From Streptomyces toxytricini (GTDB lineage: Bacteria > Actinomycetota > Actinomycetes > Streptomycetales > Streptomycetaceae): a DNA stretch of 64,000 nucleotides. The notes beneath the pieces were generated by a model. It was not told the DNA's origin. It searched no databases and worked only from the letters and a program-made list of their open reading frames with translations. The translations under genes were made by a program, and so were the position numbers. How positions within the stretch are numbered: position 1 is the first letter of the stretch; every line of letters starts with the position of its first letter. Location: the NCBI RefSeq assembly GCF_014649915.1, contig NZ_BMTY01000015.1:96793-160792 (forward strand), written 5' to 3'. Below, piece by piece: positions 33,918-41,139 of this stretch.

Positions 33918-34621
33918 TGCGCCGCGGCCTGACCCCACTCCGCCGCACCGCCGCGGCGGCGGCCGCCGCCCTGCTGTCCGTGCCGGCACTGCTCCTGGCG
34001 TCCGCCCCCGCGCATGCGGCGGGCTACCGCTACTGGTCGTACTGGGAGGGCGCAGCCGCCGGCGGGTGGACGTACGCCCAGGTCGGGCCCTCGATGGCCC
34101 GCCCCGCGGACGGCTCCGTGCAGGGCTTCCGCTTCGCGGTCAGCGCGGACGCGGCGGCGCAGGCCGCCCAGCCCCGCACACCGGCCGACTTCGCGGCCGT
34201 CTGTGCGGCCACGCCGGCCGCGGAGGGCCGCAAGCGCATAGCCGTCGTCGTCGACTTCGGCGTCCCCGCCGACGCACCGGCCGGCGAGGCACCGCCGCAG
34301 GACGCCCCGCGCACCGCCTGCGCCCAGGTCGCCCCGGACGCCGGCGCCGCGGAGGCGCTGGCCGCGGTCGCGAAGCCACTGCGCTACAACGGGTCGGCGA
34401 TGCTGTGCGGGATCTCCGGCTACCCGCGGCAGGGCTGCGGCGAGCAGGTCGCCGAGGAGCCCGGCCCGGCGGCCGCACCGACCGGGACACCGGACACGGC
34501 CGCCGCGGAACCGGCGTCCGGCTCGGACGGCGGCGGCTGGTCAGGCCCGCTGGCGGGCGCCGCGGCCCTGGCCGCGGTCGCCGGCGCGGCCCTCTGGCAG
34601 TCCCGCCGCCGCTCCCGATGA
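33917..34621 (+). CDS. SCO2322 family secreted, membrane-anchored protein
   Basis: 234 residues. An Arg-rich N-terminus and hydrophobic core to AHAAG (about 35) form a signal peptide; WSGPLAGAAALAAVAGAALW plus RRRSR at the end is a membrane anchor. The extracellular part contains the family segment YRYWSYWEG and Cys pairs (VCAATPA, CAQVAP, LCGISGYPRQGCG) that could form disulfides. Found next to the toroid gene and CbiQ in Streptomyces. The function is unknown; it may partner the toroid in B12 capture. The ATG overlaps the previous stop and its own stop overlaps the next ATG as ATGA. Confidence 0.8.
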   Translation: MRRGLTPLRRTAAAAAAALLSVPALLLASAPAHAAGYRYWSYWEGAAAGGWTYAQVGPSMARPADGSVQGFRFAVSADAAAQAAQPRTPADFAAVCAATPAAEGRKRIAVVVDFGVPADAPAGEAPPQDAPRTACAQVAPDAGAAEALAAVAKPLRYNGSAMLCGISGYPRQGCGEQVAEEPGPAAAPTGTPDTAAAEPASGSDGGGWSGPLAGAAALAAVAGAALWQSRRRSR

Positions 34622-36159
34622 CCCCCCACCCGAAGCCGGCCGCCGACGACCCGGGCGCGCACGGGCCGGGCGCCCGAGGCGCGGACACCCCGGGCCGTAA
34701 CACCCTGAGCCCGGATACCCGAGGTTCCGACGCCCAGGGCCCCGGCCCCCAAGGGCCGGACGCCCAAGGGCCGGACGCCCAAGGCCCCGGCACCCGAAGC
34801 CCGGGCACTCAGGCCCCGGACGCCCAGGGGCCGGACGCCCAAGGGCCGGGCGCCCAAGACCCGGACAGCCGAGGCCCGGGCGCCGGGAGGTCGGGCGTCG
34901 AGGGACCGGGCCGTGCACACTTCGCCGCGGGCGGGCCGGTACCCCGGCCGCGGCCCGCCGGCCGCGGCGCCGCCCCGTCGGCTGCGGCCGCAGGCGGGCC
35001 CGGCGGGGCGGCCGCTGACGGGCCCGGCCCGCGGCGCCCCGCCCGCCCCGGGCCGCTGCGGCGGCTGCGGGCGCCGCTGGCCCGCCGGGGCAACGCGCTG
35101 CACGCGGGGGCGTGGTGGCTGTGGGCGCTCGGCCTGGCCGCGGCGGCCTCCCGGACCACCAACCCGCTCCTCCTCGCGCTGGTCGCGGCTGTTGCCGGCT
35201 ACGTGGTGGCCGCGCGGCGCACCTCCGCGCCGTGGGCCCGCTCGTACGGGGCGTTCCTCAAGCTGGGGCTGTTCGTCATCGGGCTGCGCGTGCTGTTCTC
35301 CGCCCTGCTCGGCTCGCCGCTGCCGGGCACGCACGTGCTGTTCACCCTGCCCGAGGTGCCGCTGCCCGACTGGGCGCAGGGCATCCGGCTGGGCGGGCGG
35401 GTCACCGCCGAGCAGCTCGTGTTCGCGTTCTACGACGGCGCGAAGCTGGCCGTGCTGCTGGTGTGCGTGGGCGCGGCGAACGCGCTCGCCAGCCCGGCGC
35501 GGCTGCTGAAGTCCCTCCCCGCCGCCCTGTACGAGGCGGGGGTGGCGGTCGTCGTCGCCATGACGTTCGCGCCGAACATGGTCGCGGACGTGGCCCGGCT
35601 GCGGACGGCCCGCCGCCTGCGCGGCCGCCCGACCGGCGGGGTCCGGGCCGTCCTCCAGATCGGCCTGCCGGTGCTGGAGGGCGCCCTGGAGCGCTCCATT
35701 GCCGTCGCCGCGTCGATGGACGCCCGCGGCTACGGCCGTACCGCCGGCGTCCCGGCCGCCGTCCGCCGTACGACCGCCTGCCTCACCCTCGGCGGCCTGC
35801 TCGGGATGTGCGCGGGCACGTACGGGCTGCTGGCCGCGGAAGGCGCCGCGTACGGGGTGCCGGCGCTGCTCGCCGGCCTGGCCCTGGCCGTGGCGGGGCT
35901 GCGCCTCGGCGGCCGGCGCAGCGTGCGGACCCGCTACCGGCCCGACCGGTGGGGGGCGCGGGCGTGGCTGGTCGCGGGCTCCGGCGCGGCGGTCGCCGTG
36001 CTGCTCGCGTACGCCGCGGGCGCCGACCCGCAGGCGCTGCGGCCGGGCGTCGTCCCGCTGGTCGCGCCGGAGTTCCCGCTGTGGCCTGCGGCCGCCGTCC
36101 TGATCGGTCTGCTTCCCGCCTTCGTGGCACCCGTACCTCCCGAGGAGTCGTCCCCGTGA
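34618..36159 (+). CDS. ECF transporter T component (CbiQ family) with repetitive N-terminal extension
   Basis: 513 residues, about twice the usual CbiQ length. Residues 1-150 are a low-complexity, Gly/Pro/Ala-rich extension. The CbiQ domain follows: membrane segments from WWLWALGLAAAAS onward, and the coupling helices with ALASPARLLKSLPAALYEAG and SMDARGYGRT (a R-G motif that contacts the ATPases). Two further C-terminal hydrophobic segments end the protein. The T subunit links the two ATPases to the S component. The whole gene set is translationally coupled (ATGA and GTGA overlaps). Confidence 0.82.
   Translation: MTPHPKPAADDPGAHGPGARGADTPGRNTLSPDTRGSDAQGPGPQGPDAQGPDAQGPGTRSPGTQAPDAQGPDAQGPGAQDPDSRGPGAGRSGVEGPGRAHFAAGGPVPRPRPAGRGAAPSAAAAGGPGGAAADGPGPRRPARPGPLRRLRAPLARRGNALHAGAWWLWALGLAAAASRTTNPLLLALVAAVAGYVVAARRTSAPWARSYGAFLKLGLFVIGLRVLFSALLGSPLPGTHVLFTLPEVPLPDWAQGIRLGGRVTAEQLVFAFYDGAKLAVLLVCVGAANALASPARLLKSLPAALYEAGVAVVVAMTFAPNMVADVARLRTARRLRGRPTGGVRAVLQIGLPVLEGALERSIAVAASMDARGYGRTAGVPAAVRRTTACLTLGGLLGMCAGTYGLLAAEGAAYGVPALLAGLALAVAGLRLGGRRSVRTRYRPDRWGARAWLVAGSGAAVAVLLAYAAGADPQALRPGVVPLVAPEFPLWPAAAVLIGLLPAFVAPVPPEESSP
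34708..34887 (+). repeat. Twelve 15-bp in-frame repeats encoding GPDAQ-like pentads
   Basis: Residues 31-90 of the CbiQ-like protein are twelve pentads such as GPDAQ, GPGTR, APDAQ and SPGTQ. The DNA unit is GGGCCGGACGCCCAA with local variation. Copy number is likely to vary between strains through slippage. Confidence 0.85.
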
Positions 36160-37970
36160 TCCGTTTCGAGCAGGTGTCGGTCACGTACGACGGCGCCTCC
36201 CGGCCGGCGCTGGGCGGCGTCGACCTCACCGTCCCCGAGGGGGAGCTGACGCTGCTGGTCGGCCCGTCGGGCGTCGGCAAGTCCACCCTCCTCGGGACCG
36301 TCTCCGGGCTGGTGCCGCACTTCACGGGCGGCACCCTGCACGGCCGGGTCACGGTCGCCGGCCGTGACACGCGCACGCACCGGCCGCGGGAGCTCGCCGA
36401 CGTCGTCGGCACGGTCGGGCAGGACCCTCGGGCCCACTTCGTGACGGACGCGGTGGAGGACGAGCTGGCGTACGGGATGGAGTCGCTGGGCCTGCCGCCG
36501 GCCGTGATGCGCCGCCGCGTCGAGGAGACCCTCGACCTGCTGGGCCTGAACGAGCTGCGCGACCGCCCCCTGTCCGCCCTGTCCGGGGGACAGCAGCAGC
36601 GGGTCGCGATCGGCTCCGTCCTGACCGCGCACCCGCGGGTGCTGGTGCTGGACGAGCCGACCTCCGCACTGGACCCGGCCGCGGCCGAGGAGGTCCTCGC
36701 GGTGCTCCAGCGCCTGGTGCACGACCTGGGAACGACGGTGCTGATGGCGGAGCACCGGCTGGAGCGGGTCGTCCAGTACGCCGACCGCGTGCTGCTCCTG
36801 CCCGGTCCGGGTGCGGCCCCGGTGCTGGGGGCGCCGCAGGAGGTGATGGCCGTCTCGCCCGTCCACCCGCCGGTGGTCTCTCTGGGCCGGCTGGCGGGCT
36901 GGTCGCCGCTGCCGCTGTCGGTGCGCGACGCCCGCCGCCGCGCGGAGCCTCTACGGGCCCGGCTGGCCGGGGTCGGAGCGGGGGCCGGGGCGGGGGCGCC
37001 GCAGGCACCCGCGGACGGCCTTGTTCCGGTATCCCTGCCCCCGGCGGCTCCCGCGCCTGCGGCCGCGTCCCGGCGGGGCGGGCTGGTGGCGCGGCTGCTC
37101 CGCCGCGGCGGTACGACCGCCCCCGCCGCCGCCCCCGGCGTCCCGGACGCCGCGGTGGCGCGGGTGCGCGGCCTGTCCGTGCGGCGGGGCCGTGCCGAGG
37201 TGCTGCACGGCGTGGACCTGGAGGTCGCGGGCGGCGAGACGGTGGCGCTGATGGGCCGCAACGGCGCCGGCAAGTCGACGCTGCTCTCCACCCTCGTCGG
37301 CACCCTCGCCCCCGCCTCGGGCGAGGTGTCGGTCGGCGGCCTGGCCCCGCACCGCACGGCCCCGGCCGAGATGGTGCGCCGCGTCGGCCTCGTCCCGCAG
37401 GATCCGCGGGACCTGCTGTACGCGGACACGGTGGCCGGGGAGTGCGCCGCCGCGGACGCGGACGCCGGCGCGGCCCCCGGGTCCTGCCGGGCCCTGGTGT
37501 CGGCGCTGCTGCCCGAGGTGGCCGACGGCACGCACCCGCGGGACCTGTCCGAGGGGCAGCGCCTGGCGCTCGCCCTGGCGCTGGTCCTGACGGGCCGGCC
37601 GCGGCTCCTGCTACTGGACGAGCCGACGCGCGGCCTGGACTACGCGGCGAAGGCCCGCCTGGTGGGGATCCTGCGCGCGCTGGTCGCGGACGGGCACGGC
37701 ATCGTCCTCGCGACGCACGACGTGGAGCTGGCGGCGGAGCTCGCCGACCGGGTGGTGGTCCTCGCGGGCGGGGAGGTCGTCGCGGACGGCCCGACCGCCG
37801 AAGTGGTGGTGTCGTCGCCGGCTTTCGCCCCGCAGGTCGCGAAGGTGCTGGCGCCGGGCCGCTGGCTGACGGTCGCCGAGGTGGCGCGCGCCCTGGAGGG
37901 GTCCCCGGCGTCCGCGGCGGATGCCGCTCGGGGGCCGGACGGTGCCGCGGCCGCGGAGGTGGCGCGGTGA
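36156..37970 (+). CDS. Fused ECF transporter ATPases (EcfA-EcfA')
   Basis: 604 residues with two ABC ATPase domains. First: Walker A VGPSGVGKST (about 36), signature LSGGQQQRVAIG, Walker B VLVLDEPTSALDP. Second from about 330: MGRNGAGKST, LSEGQRLALALALVL, LLLLDEPTRGLDY. A Pro/Ala linker joins them. The second signature is LSEGQ instead of LSGGQ. ATP hydrolysis drives substrate release from the S component. GTGA overlap with the T gene; its own stop overlaps the next GTG. Confidence 0.9.
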   Translation: MIRFEQVSVTYDGASRPALGGVDLTVPEGELTLLVGPSGVGKSTLLGTVSGLVPHFTGGTLHGRVTVAGRDTRTHRPRELADVVGTVGQDPRAHFVTDAVEDELAYGMESLGLPPAVMRRRVEETLDLLGLNELRDRPLSALSGGQQQRVAIGSVLTAHPRVLVLDEPTSALDPAAAEEVLAVLQRLVHDLGTTVLMAEHRLERVVQYADRVLLLPGPGAAPVLGAPQEVMAVSPVHPPVVSLGRLAGWSPLPLSVRDARRRAEPLRARLAGVGAGAGAGAPQAPADGLVPVSLPPAAPAPAAASRRGGLVARLLRRGGTTAPAAAPGVPDAAVARVRGLSVRRGRAEVLHGVDLEVAGGETVALMGRNGAGKSTLLSTLVGTLAPASGEVSVGGLAPHRTAPAEMVRRVGLVPQDPRDLLYADTVAGECAAADADAGAAPGSCRALVSALLPEVADGTHPRDLSEGQRLALALALVLTGRPRLLLLDEPTRGLDYAAKARLVGILRALVADGHGIVLATHDVELAAELADRVVVLAGGEVVADGPTAEVVVSSPAFAPQVAKVLAPGRWLTVAEVARALEGSPASAADAARGPDGAAAAEVAR

Positions 37971-38803
37971 ACCGGCCCGTCCGTATCGGGCCGCGCGCCG
38001 CGGCCGCCCTGGTCCTGGTCTCGCTGATCGGCGTGGCCGCGTTCGGCTGGCCGCTGCTCGCGGACGCCGGTTCGGGGCTCGCGCACGCGCAGGACGCGCC
38101 GTGGCTGTTCGCCGCGCTGCTGCCGCTGCTCGTCGCCGTGGTCGTCGCGACCATCGCCGACCAGGGCCTCGACGCCAAGGCGGTCGCGATGCTGGGGGTG
38201 CTGGCCGCGGTGGGGGCCGCGCTGCGGCCGCTGGGCGCGGGGACGGCCGGCCTGGAGCCGATGTTCTTCCTGATGGCGCTGAGCGGGCGCGTCCTCGGGC
38301 CCGGCTTCGGCTTCGTGCTGGGCGCGGTGACGATGTTCGCGTCCGCCCTGCTGACGGGCGGGGTGGGGCCGTGGATGCCGTTCCAGATGCTGGCGATGGG
38401 CTGGTTCGCGCTGGGCGCGGGGCTGCTGCCGGGGGCGCGGCGGATCCGGGGCCGGGCGGAGTCGGCGATGCTGGCGGCGTACGGGTTCGCGGGGTCGTTC
38501 GCGTACGGGACGGTCATGAACCTGCAGGGCTGGGTGCTGCTCCAGGGCATGGGGCAGGGCGTCTCCTTCCATCCGGGGGACCCGGTCGGGGCGAACCTCG
38601 CGCGGTTCCTCGCGTACTGCGCGGCGACGTCCCTGGGCTGGGACCTGGGGCGGGCCGTCCTGACGGTGGTGCTGACGCTGCTGCTGGGCGGGACGCTGCT
38701 GAAGGCGCTGCGCCGGGCGACTCGCAAAGCGGCGTTCGAAGCGCCCGTTTCCTTCGATCCGGGGGCTGGAAGTGGCCCCGGCCACACAACAAAAGGGACA
38801 TAG
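37967..38803 (+). CDS. ECF transporter S component (substrate-binding membrane protein)
   Basis: 278 residues with about six membrane segments. FGFVLGAVTMFASALLTGGV and WMPFQMLAMGWFALGAGLLP match the S-component fold (EcfS). It is the part that binds the vitamin. The B12 riboswitch upstream makes a corrinoid the likely ligand, as in CbrT-type S components, but the sequence alone does not prove it. The GTG at 37967 overlaps the ATPase stop. A charged tail after residue 255 is soluble. Confidence 0.82.
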   Translation: MNRPVRIGPRAAAALVLVSLIGVAAFGWPLLADAGSGLAHAQDAPWLFAALLPLLVAVVVATIADQGLDAKAVAMLGVLAAVGAALRPLGAGTAGLEPMFFLMALSGRVLGPGFGFVLGAVTMFASALLTGGVGPWMPFQMLAMGWFALGAGLLPGARRIRGRAESAMLAAYGFAGSFAYGTVMNLQGWVLLQGMGQGVSFHPGDPVGANLARFLAYCAATSLGWDLGRAVLTVVLTLLLGGTLLKALRRATRKAAFEAPVSFDPGAGSGPGHTTKGT

Positions 38804-39155
38804 GCCGCTACACGGGGTGAGATCGGACCTCTTGGAGGGTGAGGCGCCCCATAGGACCCAAGTCACATACGACCCCGCCTAGTGGACGGCGGGCGGCCTC
38901 CGCCGGGCCCCGGGCCGAGCCCCTCGCGGCGGCGGACGGGACCCCTCGGCCGGCCGCACGGAGGGGCTTCCTCCGAGGGTCCCTAGTAGCGGGGGGCCTT
39001 TGCCAGGGCCGCCGAGGCCTGGCTAACTGGTGATGTCGCCACGGCGGCCCGGGCCCACAGCCCGCCGCCCGATGAGCCCCTCTCCCCCGTGTGAGTGACT
39101 CACGCATGCCTCCTGCATGCGGCGGCCGCACCCCGTCCCCTACGGAAGGCTCTCC
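38804..39155 (+). other. 350-base structured leader before a lytic transglycosylase gene
   Basis: No convincing gene. A hairpin at 38938-38983 pairs GGGACCCCTCGG with CCGAGGGTCCC (one bulge). Further stems can be drawn around 38990-39060 (GGCCTTTGCCAGGGCC and nearby). Long structured leaders before Streptomyces cell-wall hydrolase genes are often c-di-AMP (ydaO) riboswitches, but I do not see that family's core here. Confidence 0.4.
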
Positions 39156-39560
39156 GTGTCCATCTCCGTCATCCGCCGCATCGCCGCTTCCAAGAAGACC
39201 CTCGCGGGTACCGTCGTCGGCCTTGCCGCCGCCGGTTCCATGCTGGCCGCCGTCCCCGCGCAGGCCGCCCCGACGAGCGCCAAGGCGATCGCCCAGCAGA
39301 TGATCAAGGACCCGGCCCAGTTCGCCGCCTTCGACAAGATCATCTCCCACGAGAGCGGTTGGGACCACACGGCGACGAACGCGTCCTCCGGCGCGTACGG
39401 CCTGGTCCAGGCCCTGCCGGCCTCCAAGATGGCCTCGGCCGGCTCCGACTGGAAGACCAACCCGGCCACCCAGATCAAGTGGGGCCTGGACTACATGAAC
39501 GAGCGCTACGGCTCCCCGGTCGGCGCCTGGAACTTCTGGCAGGCCAACCACTGGTACTAA
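39156..39560 (+). CDS. Secreted SLT-type transglycosylase-like protein
   Basis: 134 residues. A signal peptide with a long basic start ends near AQAA (about 33). The mature part is one lysozyme-like SLT domain: catalytic Glu in IISHESGWDHTA, then GAYGLVQALP and KWGLDYMNERYGSP, ending GAWNFWQANHWY. It cleaves peptidoglycan glycan strands outside the cell. The GTG at 39156 has GGAAGG about 7 bases upstream. It is followed by a strong terminator. Confidence 0.88.
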   Translation: MSISVIRRIAASKKTLAGTVVGLAAAGSMLAAVPAQAAPTSAKAIAQQMIKDPAQFAAFDKIISHESGWDHTATNASSGAYGLVQALPASKMASAGSDWKTNPATQIKWGLDYMNERYGSPVGAWNFWQANHWY

Positions 39561-39632
39561 GCCGCGGCAGCACGCCCCGGCACGACACCGCACCGCCGCC
39601 CCGGCACGAAGCCGGCGCGGCGGTGCGGTGCG

Positions 39633-39676
39633 AAGGCCCCGGTGGCCGGCCTCCCCAGGCCGGCCACCGGGGCCTT
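39633..39676. terminator. Perfect 20-bp hairpin terminator
   Basis: AAGGCCCCGGTGGCCGGCCT (39633-39652) pairs exactly with the sequence at 39657-39676 around the loop CCCC. It stands between the transglycosylase gene and the convergent fadA5, so it ends both transcripts. Confidence 0.85.
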
Positions 39677-39705
39677 CGGCTTCCCATCCCAGTGGGCTCT
39701 CGGTG

Positions 39706-40875
39706 TCACAGCCGCTGGATGATCGTGCCGGTCGCCTGTGCGCCTCCCGCGCACATGGTGATCAGCGCGAACTCCTTGTCGCGGCGCTCCAGCTCGTGCA
39801 GCGCGGTGGTGATCAGCCGGGCGCCGGTCGCGCCGACCGGGTGCCCGAGCGCGATGGCACCGCCGTTGACGTTGACCTTGTCGAGGTCCTGCTCGAAGAC
39901 CTGCGCCCAGCTGAGGACGACGGAGGCGAACGCCTCGTTCACCTCGACGACGTCGATGTCCTTTAGGGACATGCCCGCCTTGCCGAGCACGGCCCGCGTC
40001 GCGTCGACCGGCCCGTCCAGGTGGTAGTGCGGATCGGCGCCAACGAGCGCCTGCGCGACGATCCGCGCGCGGGGCTTCAGCTTCAGGGCGCGCGCCATGC
40101 GGCGGGAGGCCCACATCACGGCGGCGGCCCCGTCCGAGATCTGCGACGAGTTCCCGGCGGTGTGGACCGCGGTCGGCATGACGGCCTTGAGCCCGGCCAG
40201 CGCCTCCATGTTCGTGTCGCGCAGCCCCTCGTCCCGGTGCACCAGCCGCCACATGCCCTGCCCCGCGGCCTGCTCCTCCTCGGTGGTGGGGACCTGCACG
40301 GCGAACGTCTCGCGCTTGAACCGCTCCTCGGCCCAAGCCGCCGCGGCGCGCTGCTGGGAGAGCAGGCCGAGCCGGTCGACGTCCTCGCGGACCAGTCCCC
40401 GGCGGCGGGCGATGCGCTCGGCGGCCTCGAACTGGTTGGGCAGGTCGACGTTCCACTCGTCGGGGAACGGCTTTCCGGGCCCGTGCTTGGAGCCGGCGCC
40501 GAGCGGGACCCGGCTCATCGCCTCGACACCGCAGGCGATCCCGATGTCGATGACGCCGCCGGCGACCATGTTCGCCACCATGTGGTTGGCCTGCTGGGAG
40601 CTGCCGCACTGGCAGTCCACGGTCGTCGCCGCGGTCTCGTACGGCAGTCCCATCGCGAGCCAGGCCGTGCGGGCGGGGTTCATGGACTGCTCGCCGGCGT
40701 GGGTGACGGTGCCGCCGACGATCTGCTCGACGCAGTCGGGCTGGATCCCCGTACGGGCGAGGAGCTCGCGGTAGGTCTCGCCGAGCAGGTACGCGGGGTG
40801 CAGGTTGGCGAGGACGCCCCCGCGCCTGCCGATCGGCGTGCGTACGGCTTCGACGATGACGGGTTCCGCGGCCAT
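39706..40875 (-). CDS. fadA5: Steroid side-chain 3-ketoacyl-CoA thiolase (FadA5-like)
   Basis: 389 residues. The nucleophile lies in TTVDCQCGSSQQANHMV (Cys88/Cys90), with EVNEAFASVVLSWA, the catalytic His in NGGAIALGHPVGATGARL and MCAGGAQATGTII at the end. The whole protein closely resembles mycobacterial FadA5 (Rv3546), including VTHAGEQS, LPNQFEAAERIA and VGADPHYHLDGPV. FadA5 removes acetyl- or propionyl-CoA units from the sterol side chain. It is divergent from the cyp125 gene, as in mycobacteria. ATG at 40875. A KstR-like site lies 83 bases upstream. Confidence 0.92.
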   Translation of the reverse strand: MAAEPVIVEAVRTPIGRRGGVLANLHPAYLLGETYRELLARTGIQPDCVEQIVGGTVTHAGEQSMNPARTAWLAMGLPYETAATTVDCQCGSSQQANHMVANMVAGGVIDIGIACGVEAMSRVPLGAGSKHGPGKPFPDEWNVDLPNQFEAAERIARRRGLVREDVDRLGLLSQQRAAAAWAEERFKRETFAVQVPTTEEEQAAGQGMWRLVHRDEGLRDTNMEALAGLKAVMPTAVHTAGNSSQISDGAAAVMWASRRMARALKLKPRARIVAQALVGADPHYHLDGPVDATRAVLGKAGMSLKDIDVVEVNEAFASVVLSWAQVFEQDLDKVNVNGGAIALGHPVGATGARLITTALHELERRDKEFALITMCAGGAQATGTIIQRL

Positions 40876-40957
40876 GGGATCGTCCTCTCCTGCGCAGCGC
40901 TGCCGGCACGGCGGGACGGGGCGGGCCGTTCCCGGCGCCCCGCCCGCACCCCGAAAT

Positions 40958-40971
40958 TGGTACGCGTTCTA
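40958..40971. promoter_or_regulatory. KstR-type operator, one mismatch
   Basis: TGGTACGCGTTCTA keeps GTT and the outer T and A, with TAC for AAC, the same change as the site at 31078. It is 83 bases upstream of fadA5, like the 81 and 86 bases at the other two catabolic operons. Confidence 0.6.
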
Positions 40972-41069
40972 GTTCTCCCCCCGAAGTCTTATGACCCGCG
41001 GGCCCGGCACGCAAGGGTCTTGCATCCGGCCTCCACGGATTCCACACGCAACCGCCCGCGCGCGGCCCC

Positions 41070-41124
41070 TTGCCACTTCCGGAGCCCGTCACTACCTTCT
41101 GGCCAATTGCTGATGGGCCGTCAG
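41070..41124 (+). promoter_or_regulatory. cyp125 promoter with downstream operator CTGATGGGCCGTCAG
   Basis: TTGCCA (41070-41075), a 17-base spacer and TACCTT (41093-41098) put the start near 41105. The inverted repeat CTGAT-GGGCC-GTCAG follows at 41110-41124, at about +6 to +20, the same place as at the LLM gene. Confidence 0.6.
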
Positions 41125-41139
41125 ACTTGGAGTGCCGCG

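Noticed and set aside
31170..33989. Long minus-strand open frame opposite the MBL and toroid genes
   Set aside because: Low-complexity translation with no domain; the plus-strand genes have signal peptide, metal site and riboswitch support.
38804..39155. ydaO (c-di-AMP) riboswitch
   Set aside because: Position and gene type fit, but I could not find the conserved GGGGTGAA-type core in the right arrangement.
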